From: Lineus longissimus
Lineage: Eukaryota > Nemertea > Pilidiophora > Heteronemertea > Lineidae
Direction of reading: 5' to 3'
DNA: 64,000 nucleotides
NCBI RefSeq assembly: GCF_910592395.1
Contig: NC_088318.1
Coordinates: 6,596,756 to 6,660,755 of the forward strand
Shown here: positions 23,853 to 35,100 of the stretch, piece after piece
How positions within the stretch are numbered: the stretch's first letter is position 1
Layout of the letters: every line of letters starts with the position of its first letter
Notes under the pieces: model-generated
Database searches by the model: none
The model's input: the letters and a program-made list of their open reading frames with translations, nothing else
What the model was told of the DNA's origin: nothing
Translations under genes and position numbers: made by a program

Positions 23853-24203
23853 TATGGCTGGCGCGAGTGGACAGAATTCAGAATTATGCCACGGCATAAA
23901 TAGGAATTGTGGTGCACCATTAAATCGACCAATCAAAACCTCGGATCTCGTGAATTATGCCGCGGCATAAATAGGAACTGTGGACGGAAGTGCGATTCAT
24001 ACCGCACCATAAATAAAACGATTGCCACCTTCTGATCTAACTATGCCACACCACAATTCCTATGTATGCCGTGGCATAATTTTGAATTCTACCGTGGCAT
24101 AATTCACGCGATCCGATGTTTTGATTGGTTGATTTATGATGCACCACACTTCCTATTGATGCCGTAGCATAATTCTGAATTTTGTCCACTCGCGCCAGCC
24201 ACA
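23853..24203. mobile_element. MITE family 1, copy 2 (351 bp)
   Basis: This is the same family as 9697-9956, with ends TATGGCTGGCGCGAGTGG and CCACTCGCGCCAGCCACA. It has longer arms with several GCCGYGGCATAA palindromes. Direct repeats GTTGATT flank it (23846-23852 and 24204-24210). Non-coding. Confidence 0.88.
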
Positions 24204-24284
24204 GTTGATTATCAAGTTTTTCATGTGTAAACTTATTCTCTTATCAAAAACGTACTACTTCAAATAAAGTGGATCGGTCCTTAA

Positions 24285-24715
24285 CGCTGCATTGGCATTG
24301 ACATTGGCATTGGCACTTGCATTGGCATTGACATTGGCATTGGCATTGGCATTGACATTGACATTGGCATTGACATTGACATTGGTATTGACATTGACAT
24401 TGACCTTGGCATTGACATTGACATTGGCATTGACATTGACATTGACATTGGCATTGACATTGGCATTGGCATTGACATTGGCATTGGCATTGGCATTGAC
24501 ATTGACATTGGCATTGACATTGACATTGACATTGGCATTGGCATTGACATTGACATTGGCATTGACATTGACATTGACATTGGCATTGACATTGGCATTG
24601 GCATTGACATTGGCATTGGCATTGGCATTGACATTGACATTGGCATTGACATTGACATTGACATTGGCATTGGCATTGACATTGGCATTGGCATTGGCAT
24701 TGACATTGGCAATCT
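24285..24715. repeat. Hexanucleotide array of TTGGCA and TTGACA
   Basis: About 70 hexamers differ almost only at one position (G or A), giving a two-letter string. Within it a longer block is itself repeated (about 24421-24560 against 24540-24690). Because the period is 6 and no stop codon arises, several frames stay open (174, 199, 143 and 169 codons), giving peptides such as CQCQ, NANV, PMSM and ALTL. These are satellite artefacts. Confidence 0.95.
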
Positions 24716-25249
24716 GCAAAATGCATGGCCGAGGACATGGAGGAAAACATAATGGAGAGGCCCGCCAAGTCGCCTTTAAATTATTTTGGGCTACCCTGTA
24801 ATTAGCCTTACGAAGAATGTTGCCCATGTGGTCTGCAGCGCATCCAACTTCCATATTTGGTACTCATTTGGCAGATTACCATCGCCATTCCAATGCCAAT
24901 ATCAGTGCCAATGCCGCGTTTAGAACCGACCGAAATAAAGTGAAGTATATATATACCTATACGTGTAATACGCTCCAACCCGGATGTAGGCCTAGGCCTA
25001 CATTTGATAACGCCCATCATGCAAATGAGTAAACGTCTCCCGTTTTATTAGTTTTTTCGGATTTCACCAAATCGTGCTGCTGCCAGACTCTATGCATCAT
25101 GACAATATCGGGCCATTTCACTTGATACATACTTTATACTCCCTCATGCTCAAGGAGAAGTCCTGTTGTAGGCCCTGTTGGCAAGAGGATGAACTCAATG
25201 GCGCTGGGCACTGCGAGGAGCGAATGGGATACGGTAAATGTGGTGGTCA

Positions 25250-25325
25250 GTCGGTAACTCGGCGTTTTTCCGGTTACCATCTCGACCAGGTATTTTTCCG
25301 GTTACCATCTCGACCAGGTATAGAG
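25250..25325 (+). repeat. 28-bp direct repeat, two copies
   Basis: TTTTTCCGGTTACCATCTCG followed by ACCAGGTAT occurs twice in tandem (about 25266 and 25294). No further structure is seen. Confidence 0.8.
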
Positions 25326-25699
25326 AAAAATGAGAATAGGCAAAGTGAGAGCTATATTTTGGAAAGTGAATTGTGATAGCGGAGCTTGTTTTCATGACTC
25401 TTGTATATACAGAAGACTACGGTGGCCCATAGAGGACATGCGTTTATTTTCAATATATTAGAATATTTTCTTTTTACAATGCGATTTTTTTCTCCCGAAT
25501 TACAACCGTCGTCGGATTTATTTCTCACCGCCGAAAAAATAATTCCCACCGCCGGGTTAGAAATAATAATTCCCACCACCGCGGTGGAAAATAATATCCA
25601 CCGCGGTGAGAAATGTTTACAACCACGATTGTGGCTGGACTAGTATCAGGTCAAGGAGAGTATAGATCGGAGCGGGAGCTAATTCGTTATTGACATCGC

Positions 25700-28600
25700 A
25701 AGGATGAAGACAATTGAAGAGGTAGGTCATTGACATTGTATTATTCAGGTCTACTGCCACAAGCTACTAAATCAATGCAGGTCCTATCATTACAAAGAGC
25801 CGGCATCTTCACAGCACAAGTGGTATGACACGTGCAATGAATTGCGAACTTACAAAATTGGCTCAACTGAGAGCAAGTGAATGCTGGTGGAGCTTGTTAC
25901 ATGCTTTAGCGTGTAAATAACTGTATATAACTTTCTTTTTGCTTGATTTGTTATTACATAATTGGTATGGTGGATGGGGAAGCAAACTCCTTGCGTCTTC
26001 CCACCACTTTACGTTATAATATGCATTTTATTTTAAACTTTTTACTTCTGTTTCTGTTCTCCTGACCCTCCATTTTGGGTCCAGCTTATTTGGCTTGTTA
26101 CTATGGCGTCTTTAGATCTATCCACCTGGAATATTCAGGGCGGTTTAGATACCAAACTTTATGATAGCGATTTTGTCTCTGATCTCACTTGTTCTGATAT
26201 TATTTGTCACACCGAGACTTGGTGTACATATGACTCTGTAAATAACCTATATATTCCGAACGATTTCGTTCACTATTACAACTGTCGCCAAAGCTCTTCA
26301 TCTGGTCATAACGGTGGTGGTGTCGCTCTTGGTGAAGAAGCAAATCAGCAACTATGTATGTAAATTAGAATCATCAAATGAGGATTTCTTGTTTTTCAAG
26401 ATAGACAAAGGTCTACTCCAATTAGAACAAGACCTATTTGTCGGTGTGGTGTACATTGCTCCAAATAATTCTCTGAGATTAAAAGGTGTTGGTGGTCAAC
26501 TTCATTTTCCAGATCTTGAAAACGATGTTGTTGAATACTCTAACCAAGGTTACGTAATGGTTACTGGTAATTTTAATGCCCGAATTGGAAGGCATGATGA
26601 TTTTATCTCCAATGACTGTGGCAAATTCTTACCATGTAATGTGTATGAGGACGATAATGCTTCACGGAGAATGTCATTAGATTGTAAGACAAATGCTTAT
26701 TTCAAAGATCTGCAGAACCTGTGCATTGGCAGTAATCTTAGAATACTGAATGGCAGAACTCTTGGTGACTACCTTGGTCCGATAACATGCCATAATTACA
26801 ATGGCGTTTCGATGACGTTTCTCCAGAAACATGGTTTACCCACTTTAAAGGTATACTCTCTGATCCCACGGTGGAACTGGAACTAAAACCCTTCCAGAAA
26901 AATATTGTTGCTCAACTTGAAGCTCTTGAAAGGAGCAATAGTGGTCCAGGACCACTTGATGATCCAATAACTTCAGATGAAATACTTCTGGAGTTGAAAC
27001 AACTGAAAAATGGTAAGGCTGGTGGTCCAGACAATATTCTCAATGAGATGCTCAAGTGTGGAAAATCAAAGTTAGTCAAACCGCTCAGTAAGCTGTTCAA
27101 TACCATTCTTGAGTCCGGAAATTTTCCCTCCAGTTGGGCGAATGACTATATGACTGTTTTACATAAAAAAGGTACCAAAAAGACCCGAATAATTATAGGG
27201 GTATTAGCCTCTCGAGTTGTCTTGGTAAATTATTCACTAAATGAGTCAACACTCGGCTGACATGTTTTTTAAATGCAAATGGTCATATCCCGCCAGAGCA
27301 AGGTGGGTTTCGGAAAAATGTTCGCACCTCGGACAACGCCTTCGGACAACGTCTCTTCAAGACAAATACAAATTTAAAGAAAAAACAGGTCTCTTCTCAT
27401 GTTTTGTTGACTTTTCCAAAGCTTTTGACTCAGTTTGGAGACCTGGTCTGCTCTACAAGCTCCAAAAGTGCAATGTTACAGGGAATGTTCAATATTATTC
27501 AGTCGATGTTTGCAAATAGCTCGACACAAATTAAACTGGCGGACGGTCTCCTTCCCAAAATTGGAACGTCTAGAGGTGTCCGGCAAGGTTGTTCGTTGAG
27601 TCCAACTCTTTTTAATTTATTTTTGTCAGATCTGCCAAGCCATTTGTTATCAAATAGTGATGATTGTGTTGAACTTGATTATTATAAATTATGTTGTTTA
27701 CTATATGCTGATGACTTGGTTTTACTGTCCTCCTCTGCTGAAGGTTTGAATAAAACTTTAGCCAGCCTTCAACAGTACTGCGGTATGTGGAATCCGACAG
27801 TGAACAGATCCAAAACAAAGGTAGTTGAGTTTAAAAGTCCACGTTTAAGGTGTGACGCGGTAAACACGTATCTATATAATAATTCAGTGATTGAGGTAGC
27901 AGACAGTTACACTTACCTCGGTATTAAATTTTATGCCTCTGGCAAATGTTCATTCTCTGCAACGGATATATGTCATAAAGCCAGGAAGGCAGTTTTCAAA
28001 TTGAAGCATGATCTACCTGTATCACTCTCGCAAGATGTGCATTTATCCATGAAGCTATTTGATGCAATGGTTCTCCCAGTATTATTTTATGGATGCGAGA
28101 TATGGGGTTTTGAGTCGTTAAAATCAAATAACAGTATTGATTCTCTGCAATTAAAATGTTGCAAAGAGGTTTTAGGTGTCTCTAAATACGCTCCCAATGC
28201 TGCTGTGCTTGGGGAACTCGGGAGATATCCTTTGAAGGTTGTTATTCTTACTAGAATTTTACGTTTTTGTGAACATGTAACTGACTTTAATAACAATAAT
28301 CTTCTCCTAAAACTCGCCTTCAAATATCAGTTAGATAATGTCAAACGGTATCCTAAATCTTCATGGATTGGCTCTCTGAAAAAGTCTTTAAATCTTTCTG
28401 GCCTTGGGAACATTTGGCAGTCACTCCTCTACTTCAAGGGGTCAAATGTTGATATTTCTCTGTTTAATATGAGGTTAAAGGATATGTACCAACATGAATT
28501 GCATTCCATATTGTATAATGATGTACGTAGGAACCCTGCACAGAAAAACAAACTCCATCTTTACAGACAATTCAAATCATCTTTCACATATGAAAGTTAT

Positions 28601-29330
28601 CTATCAATGATGCTACCGACCATTGATCGAATTCATTTAACTAGATTTAGGATAAGTAATCACAAATTAAAAATTGAGTCTGGCAGATACACGGGCACCC
28701 CGGTTGCAGAAAGATTGTGCCCCCACTGCAATAAAGTTGAAACAGAGATTCATTAATTCCTGTTTGAATGTAATCTTTTCAACTATCAATGGTCCCGACT
28801 CAACTTGCCTAACTGCAATCTTCCCAATGACTTAAAATTCATAAAAACAATGTCATCTACAGATTTTCATGTCGTATCATCATTGGGACATTTTATAACC
28901 AAAGCTTTCAAAATTAGGAACGTAAATGTTGAATACGTTCCTAAATATTTCTAGTCCTGTAAATAATCATAGCACTTACTACAATTTTTTGGTTTGTTTG
29001 AAATTACATGTACATGCAGTTGCTGCATTATTTGTGTGTTTACTGTCACTGTGTCTTCATAACGCATATGTCTCTGTTTTCTTCAAAAAACTAGAGCGCT
29101 TTTAGACCTCTGATTAGCTGTGCTGTAACGATAGCAACGTGGGATTGTGGTTATATTGTAAATTTATTGTTTTGATATTTTGATAGTAATGTACATTTGT
29201 ATTTGTGTTTCGTGCCTTATATGCAAAGATTGTGTTTTGGCCAATAAATTTCATGTCGTGTCGTGTCGTGTCGTGTCGTGTCGTGTCGTTTCGTTTCGTT
29301 TCGTTTCATTTCGTTTCATTTCACTTCAGG
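25700..29330 (+). mobile_element. Decayed non-LTR retrotransposon (LINE), APE-RT type
   Basis: Endonuclease, reverse transcriptase and C-terminal Cys/His remnants lie in order on the plus strand. The 3' end is a microsatellite tail of TCGTG units turning into TCGTTT units (about 29250-29322), a common LINE tail form. The 5' boundary is approximate. Clade assignment is not possible by eye. Confidence 0.85.
26103..28954 (+). pseudogene. LINE ORF2 (endonuclease-reverse transcriptase), broken
   Basis: The first frame (26103-26363) begins with an APE-like start, LSTWNIQGG and CHTETWC, and ends GHNGGGVAL. The next frame (26314-26886) has FVGVVYIAPNN and TGNFNARIG. At about 26810 the endonuclease is cut short and joined to an RT-proximal VSPETWFTHFKG read from another frame, which suggests an internal deletion. 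RT motifs follow: the LKNGKAGGPDNI block (26871 frame), VDFSKAFDSVW (27241 frame), then GVRQGCSLSPTLFN and LLYADDLVLLSS (27404-28756). A Cys-Cys-His-Cys cluster (CPHC through FEC) is split by a TAA at 28754. The frame would otherwise close at 28954. At least three frame changes and one stop make it inactive. Confidence 0.88.
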
Positions 29331-29409
29331 ACATAGCCTAGCCTAGTAGCTGGCCGGGGGCATCCATGCTGTGTGTTCGATGTATCCTATACTACTAGAA
29401 TGTCCACAT

Positions 29410-29665
29410 TTCTCACCGCGGTGGATATTATTTCCCACCGGGGTGGATATTATTTTCCACCGCGGTGGATATTATTTTCACCGCGGTGGGTATCATTTCC
29501 CACCGCGGTGGGTATCATTTCCACCGCGGTGGATATCATTTCCCACCGCGGTGGATATCATTTCCCACCGGGGTGGATATCATTTCCCACCGCGGTGGAT
29601 ATCATTTTCCACCGCGTTGGATATTATTTTCCACCGCGGTGGATATTATTTTCCACCGTGGTGGT
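29410..29665. repeat. Palindromic minisatellite, CCACCGCGGTGG ladder
   Basis: About eleven units of 22-24 bp each contain the 12-bp palindrome CCACCGCGGTGG separated by ATATYATTTYC. It forms the inner part of the right arm of the foldback-like element. Frames of 72-130 codons across it are repeats of HRGGYHFPPRW and are not genes. Confidence 0.92.
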
Positions 29666-29941
29666 GGGAATTATTATTTTTAACCCGGCGGTGGGAATTT
29701 TTTTTTCGGCGGTGAGAAATAAATCCGACGGCGTTGTAATTCGAAAGAAAAAAATCGCATTGTAAAGAGAAAAATATTCTAATATATTGAAAATAAACGC
29801 GAAACGCATGTCCTCTATGGGCCACCGTATTGGTTAGATAACTTTCAGAACATTTTATCGATATGGACATCTCGTTGACTTTATCAAAGTATTAGGGTCA
29901 GCGATGTAGGGCGTCGTTGTTTGCTCTGTGTATAGTTATAG

Positions 29942-30312
29942 TATGGCGGTCACAATTACCCTATTCCCATTCAACGCTATTTCTTTCCCGTTGAACGGGA
30001 ATTGCAGCATTTAGATTAGTTAAAAGCTATATATTTAACGCATTGCGTTAACCAGTAACTGAACAGTGGATGTCATTAAACGGTTTTCAAATTGTACCAC
30101 AACGCTACATAATCCTTGTTAAAGGCTATTCAAATATAACTTGAACCCAAAATCATTAATAGTCGGTCGGGAGCTTCCTCTCGGCTGTCAGATGGTCAAT
30201 ATAGAGGTCAAATAAGCGTTAAATAGATATTAACGGAATATCTATTTAAAACGGGAAAGCAATAACGGTGAACGGGAATATGTTTTTATTGTGACCTTTT
30301 TGGTACGCCATA
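29942..30312. mobile_element. Inverted-repeat element (MITE-like)
   Basis: TATGGCGGTCACAATTACCC at the left is mirrored by TTTTATTGTGACC and TACGCCATA at the right. Inner arms with TTTCCCGTT and AACGGGAAA also pair. It is about 370 bp and non-coding, with no certain target duplication. Confidence 0.65.
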
Positions 30313-31245
30313 GTATAGGGACTTTCCGCATGTTCAAAATTCATGCCCGTATTGCGTATCCGATCGTTTCTTACATATGGTGTTTTTCCCGATGCGTGAT
30401 ATGCGAAGCTGATTAACATGTAAATGATACATAGGCCTACTTGATTGAGAAGTTATTTGGAAGATGCATATTCATTTCACCTTTCAACATTGTACAGGAT
30501 GGGAAAATGTCATTAAATTCGATAGGGATACGAACACGGGCGTGGATTTTGAACTCGCCGAAAATCTCTAAGGTGTTTTCCGCGAAATGTGGTTGCCGAC
30601 GCAATTATGGGCTGATAGTGTCGAGAAATTTGCTAATTGATAACTCATATGTAGGACTACATAACAGTTTAATTTGTCATTATCACTAGAACACGCCTAA
30701 GGTATGATAAGGGAGTTTGAATGTATTCTTGCGCAATGTCCCCCAGTACGATAGTTCCTAAAAAATCGTTGATTTCTTGGTCCTCAGTGTATGCCAGTGT
30801 TGATTTAGCGATTGTTTTGACAAAGACATGTTATTTGGAGTTTCTGAAACCTGGAGCGCTGCTCAATAGGCTGATAACAAGAAACTACGCATTTTACTGC
30901 TGTCACCGACGTTTGTGTACAGTGAACTCGGGGTGTGCGTCGGCCCCGTGTTGAAATGCCGTCCAGTGCCAGTGGTGCGTTTTTCGCTGATTTGTGCAAA
31001 TTCAATATATCTCAAAAGCGCAATAGTTGACCCTCGATTTTTTTTGAATTTTTGTGTAACTTTCTTTCACGGGAGAATGGTTACTGTAAGAATTATCCAG
31101 GAAGAAATGTAAAATGTTTGCTTTTTTCCGTGATTGTCCGGCCCAATTGGCAATATTGCCATTTGGGATGGTGAACAGAGCTAGGAGCAAATGCGACGCC
31201 TTTGAGTTATTTAAAGATATAAAACGCGGGATTTAACATCCTGCA
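30313..31245. other. Spacer upstream of the Ig gene, nothing recognised
   Basis: Only short frames occur here (60-82 codons) and none carries a domain. I see no promoter element that I could defend. Confidence 0.45.
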
Positions 31246-31395
31246 GAATAAGGCGTTTCCAGTGATACACGACGCAAATGAGTTGTCCTCATGCAATCAC
31301 TTTCGAAACGCATTTTAAAATAGATGTCACGTCCTGTTGATAATGGGGCACGTCATCATCGCGTACATTATTCGAGAAAAACTCCCTAATTAACA
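31246..31395 (+). repeat. Dispersed repeat, inverted partner at 39868-40006
   Basis: GCGTTTCCAGTGATACACGA, TTGTCCTCATGCAATCAC and GGGGCACGTCATCATCGCGT are found here. They are found in reverse complement at 39868-40006, with several substitutions and short indels. The pair flanks most of the Ig gene in opposite orientation. Confidence 0.85.
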
Positions 31396-31518
31396 GTGAG
31401 ACCTACGGACAAAACGCGTAGCGATAACTACGCGATAACCACTTCTTGAATACATTACAGAGAGTGGCCCGGAAGTGAGCAATAGTGGTTACGCTACACA
31501 CTGGCCATCGGGCGGGAG

Positions 31519-31788
31519 GCGAGTTTTTTTTACAGGTAGGTTCGTACAATTGTGTACATTGACAGCCAGAAATTTATTATTAAAATAATTAAGTAAATGA
31601 AAAAAACCAACAAAAACAAAAAGTGCATAATTTTTTGGGTCCTTCCGAGATTCGAACTCGCACCATTTGTCAATGTGCATCGCTTATCTTGTTTACTGAC
31701 TAACTGCGTTTCGTCAGGTGAAGTTACTGAGCTCTGATTGGCTGTCAATGTACAATATGGTACGAACCTACCTGTAAAAAAAACTCGC
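31519..31788. mobile_element. 270-bp MULE-like MITE with 50-bp TIRs
   Basis: The left TIR 31519-31568 starts GCGAGTTTTTTTTACAGGTA. The right TIR 31739-31788 is its reverse complement with only about three mismatches, all in one short internal stretch. A perfect 9-bp duplication GGGCGGGAG flanks it (31510-31518 and 31789-31797), typical of Mutator-like elements. The core contains, on the minus strand, GTTCGAATC, which matches the Pol III B-box consensus, in a short T-arm-like hairpin. The frames at 31489-31808 are not coding. Confidence 0.92.
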
Positions 31789-32069
31789 GGGCGGGAGCAT
31801 ATGGACAACGTTTATAACAGAAGTTGGTCGTTGATTTTCCAACATGGAATATTTTATTGAATTAAATCTACTTGTCCATACTAACAATCATATGTGTCAT
31901 TTATGACTGAAACAGACAACTTATATGAAACAAACTGATGTTGCGTCGTTAAAACACTAAAACTTATTCCTAGCCGAAGATTCTGATTTCCCACAAATGA
32001 CCTTGGAAGCCAAAACGCGCGCCATTTCCCGTTCATCTTCGTCTCGTTTTTTGTGAACCGATTTCACTC

Positions 32070-32124
32070 ATGGAGACAAGAGTCGTGACGTTTTTGGTGA
32101 TGCAGCTGGTTGTTACACAGACCG
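32070..32124 (+). CDS. Ig receptor exon 1, signal peptide
   Basis: The ATG at 32070 starts METRVVTFLVMQLVVTQT. A charged N-terminus followed by a hydrophobic run is a typical secretion signal. The exon ends in phase 1 before GTGGGTAA, a fair donor. It is the only ATG-led hydrophobic peptide with a matching donor phase that I found upstream of the V-like exon. The intron to exon 2 is 3.9 kb. Confidence 0.72.
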
Positions 32125-35100
32125 GTGGGTAATAATTTACACACTCCTTGCTACAATATATAAGTCATTACAAAATTAAGAGGCTGCGTAGGCAATTACA
32201 TTTTTACTGCGATTCAGCTTGACTTGCAACAAGCAGAGATGGACAAACACACAGACAAAGTTTACGTAGTATAATCATCTATAAAAGCCGATTATGACGA
32301 AACAATGCCGTAGAACTGAAAAAAATCCGTGTGCTGGAAATGTTTACGTCTTTCGCGGGTATAGGTTTATACTAGTATGCTCGTGAAAATATTATGCCAC
32401 GAAATGTTATTGAAAGTATCACAAAGTGTTTCACTGCTGGCTCATAATTTTTGGCCTTTCAGGTTATGCTGTGATAATCAAAGACATATCAAGTGGCATA
32501 TAGGCATTCCTCATCAGTACTTTCATTATGATGTTTAGACCATTCTCAATGATATTACCACAAAAAATTCCCTATATATAAACTTCAAAATTGATACGAA
32601 AAAACAAATTTTCAGGTATTACAGCGCCATTTCTCGATGAAATTTAATTCTGTTTGTTGGATACGTGAGTGTTTAGTCATTTGCTACCATGCTTTAGGCC
32701 TACAGAGCGATTTTTAAAACAGAACATGATTTGTGAATTAAATTGGATTTAATGAATTAAAGTCGCATTGTATCAACTTTAAGTGACTCTTAGCAGAAGC
32801 CACTTAAAAATATTTTAAATCGCCAAGTGACCTTGAAAAGTATAGATACCAATGAATACCTTTCAGCTTGCAGTAATTTTTAGCTCTGTACCATAATAAA
32901 CCTTTCACATTTAAATAGTTTTCAATTTGCAGAGTGGGGTTCAGCGTCAGTTGATCCAGGCCTGTGTGACAGTAATGGGTCGCTTGCTTCATTGGTGGAT
33001 AATCTTAGTGTTGTGATAGCAATGCTTTGTTTTTACTGCTTGAATACTGAGTAAACATTGTGTTTCATCACGCAATCGCAATATTTATGATTTTATTATG
33101 GCTATACATGTATAATAAAAGTTTAAGTTAAATGATAGCCATAGGTTTATTTTGCCTGAAGGTTTGACGCAGAAGAATCTGCAATGTAGGACAACTTAAC
33201 CACTTGAACTAAGACGAGTTAGTGTGTTTGTGTGTGTGGGGGGGGGGGGGGGGGGGGTACATATTATAGGGCTACCACATGTTAGCTTGTACCAACAGCA
33301 GATATACATTAAACATCTTCTAATTTCAATCTAGAATGGTGCAATTTGTTCTTATTTCCACATAAAATACTACTTGGAAACTCATATACGTGCATGTTGT
33401 GTTTTGATCAAGAAATTCTTTGACAATACAAAATATGTGTACCAGCAACGACCCATGCATTTCTTTGCCCATTTATTTGTCAAAACAAAGGATTTCCATT
33501 CCAAACAAAAACAATCAATTGCCCAATGACTACACTGTATAATTCAGCGCGGACGATCATTTCGTCACTGTTTTCACTTTCACAAAACTTTTTTGATTTT
33601 GAGTAATCAGCATATGGCCAGCGCTCTATTAAACTCTATTAAACACTGTGTAAATTCAGTGTGGATCGTTGTTCTTTGTGACTTCCGGTCGTGGTGAATA
33701 CATGTCTCTGCCCATATTCAAGTGTTCACATTTTTTATGATTCGAGAAAACTCAATTGGTTGTGTGTTCTAAACGACTTGTACAGGTCTGCAAATACCAT
33801 TGACCTATATGATTAGGTTTGGTGGCAAACCCCCAAAATTGAAAATTTTTTGATTGGTCATTTCGTGAAAACAGCGACGATTTGTGGGACTGTAGTGACT
33901 GCAGCAGCCTGGAAATAAAACTAAAGCCTCTTGCTAAAGTTGCTAGTTGACTGCAAACAAACAATAGGCTCCTAATTAAAAGCAGCATTCACACTCAATT
34001 CCTGCAAGCTAAGATTAAGCTCGGGACCCATTGGACTAGGGTGTTCATGGGCCAAAACCAGCAGTGTTATCGTTTCATAATATAATGCCACGATTTCTTC
34101 TCTTTTGCTTGCAATAAGGTCGTCTAGATCGACCCGGGGGCGGTCTAACGTTTTACGACGTCGTGGCGTCACGTAGAAAATGTAGGGTTTCGAGCTGCCA
34201 ATTACCCCTCCATTTTTTTCGTTCCATCTCCCAGTACCCAGTGCTAGATATAATAGGCAGCAGGAAATCCAACATTTTTTTAAGGAACTACGGCTAGTCG
34301 GATTTATCCACGGAAACTCTTTAAAGGCACCTTAATGTGAAATTTATATTTTCAGTAGGGCTCCTTTTGGATGAAAGTTCAGCTTCATAAGTCTCCGGGT
34401 GCCCCACAAGAGGGTTTTTATCAAAGGAAAGGCTTGAACTACCATCGTAAAATATTAGATGTTCACTGACATTTTGCTAACATTTTGTCATACTCAGCGT
34501 CCCATGAGCTGAAATATATAGAACGCCACAACTAGGCAGAATACCACGCTCAACGTCCGTTACATATGTTGGGCAATTTTCTACATTTTGCTGGGAACTA
34601 TATATTAGTAACACCGAGAATAATTCAAGATATTAATCAACATATCGGATGATGTTGATTTGCATTTTGCCAGGAACCTAATAATTATTAGATACACCGA
34701 GAAATATGGATTTAATAATAAACATTTTGCTAGATATTAATATTGACCCGTCATTGATCGTTGATGGCCAAGAAGGCGGACGATATATATTGATTTACAC
34801 TTTGCCAGGAACCTAATTTTAGAAACGCCTAGAAGTCTGGATTTATTATTGATTGTTGGTAGAAAAATATGGTATATTGATTTCCTTAGTGTTCGCACCT
34901 GTCTTGGACCCGGGGTTTACATCCTTACACATACTGTAAATGAACATTTTCTCATCCCAAAAGCATCCAGATAATCATTGATTCAATATAATCACATAGA
35001 AATATAACTTGATTAGGCCTTGGGCAAGTCAATTCATGTCTTGTGCCGCAACAGTATCCATGTTTTGGGAAGACTGCAACAAAAACAGGTGCCCCTTGAC

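Larger units (their letters stand above)
25418..29829. mobile_element. Foldback-like element enclosing a LINE
   Basis: The left end TACGGTGGCCCATAGAGGAC (25418) is mirrored by the right end finishing GGGCCACCGTA (29829). The arms of roughly 190 bp share CAATATATTAGAATATTTT, the TTCCCACCGCCGGG motif and a ladder of CCACCGCGGTGG palindromes. The ladder is short on the left (about 25575-25615) and long on the right (29410-29665). The LINE at about 25700-29330 lies between the arms. I could not find a target duplication, so the outer boundary is less secure than for 17083-18683. Confidence 0.75.

Noticed and set aside
24244-24854. Long open frames of 143-199 codons
   Set aside because: They translate a hexanucleotide satellite; the peptides are pure dipeptide or tetrapeptide repeats on both strands.
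29371-29870. Frames with HRGGYHFPPRW repeats
   Set aside because: They translate the CCACCGCGGTGG minisatellite in all three frames.
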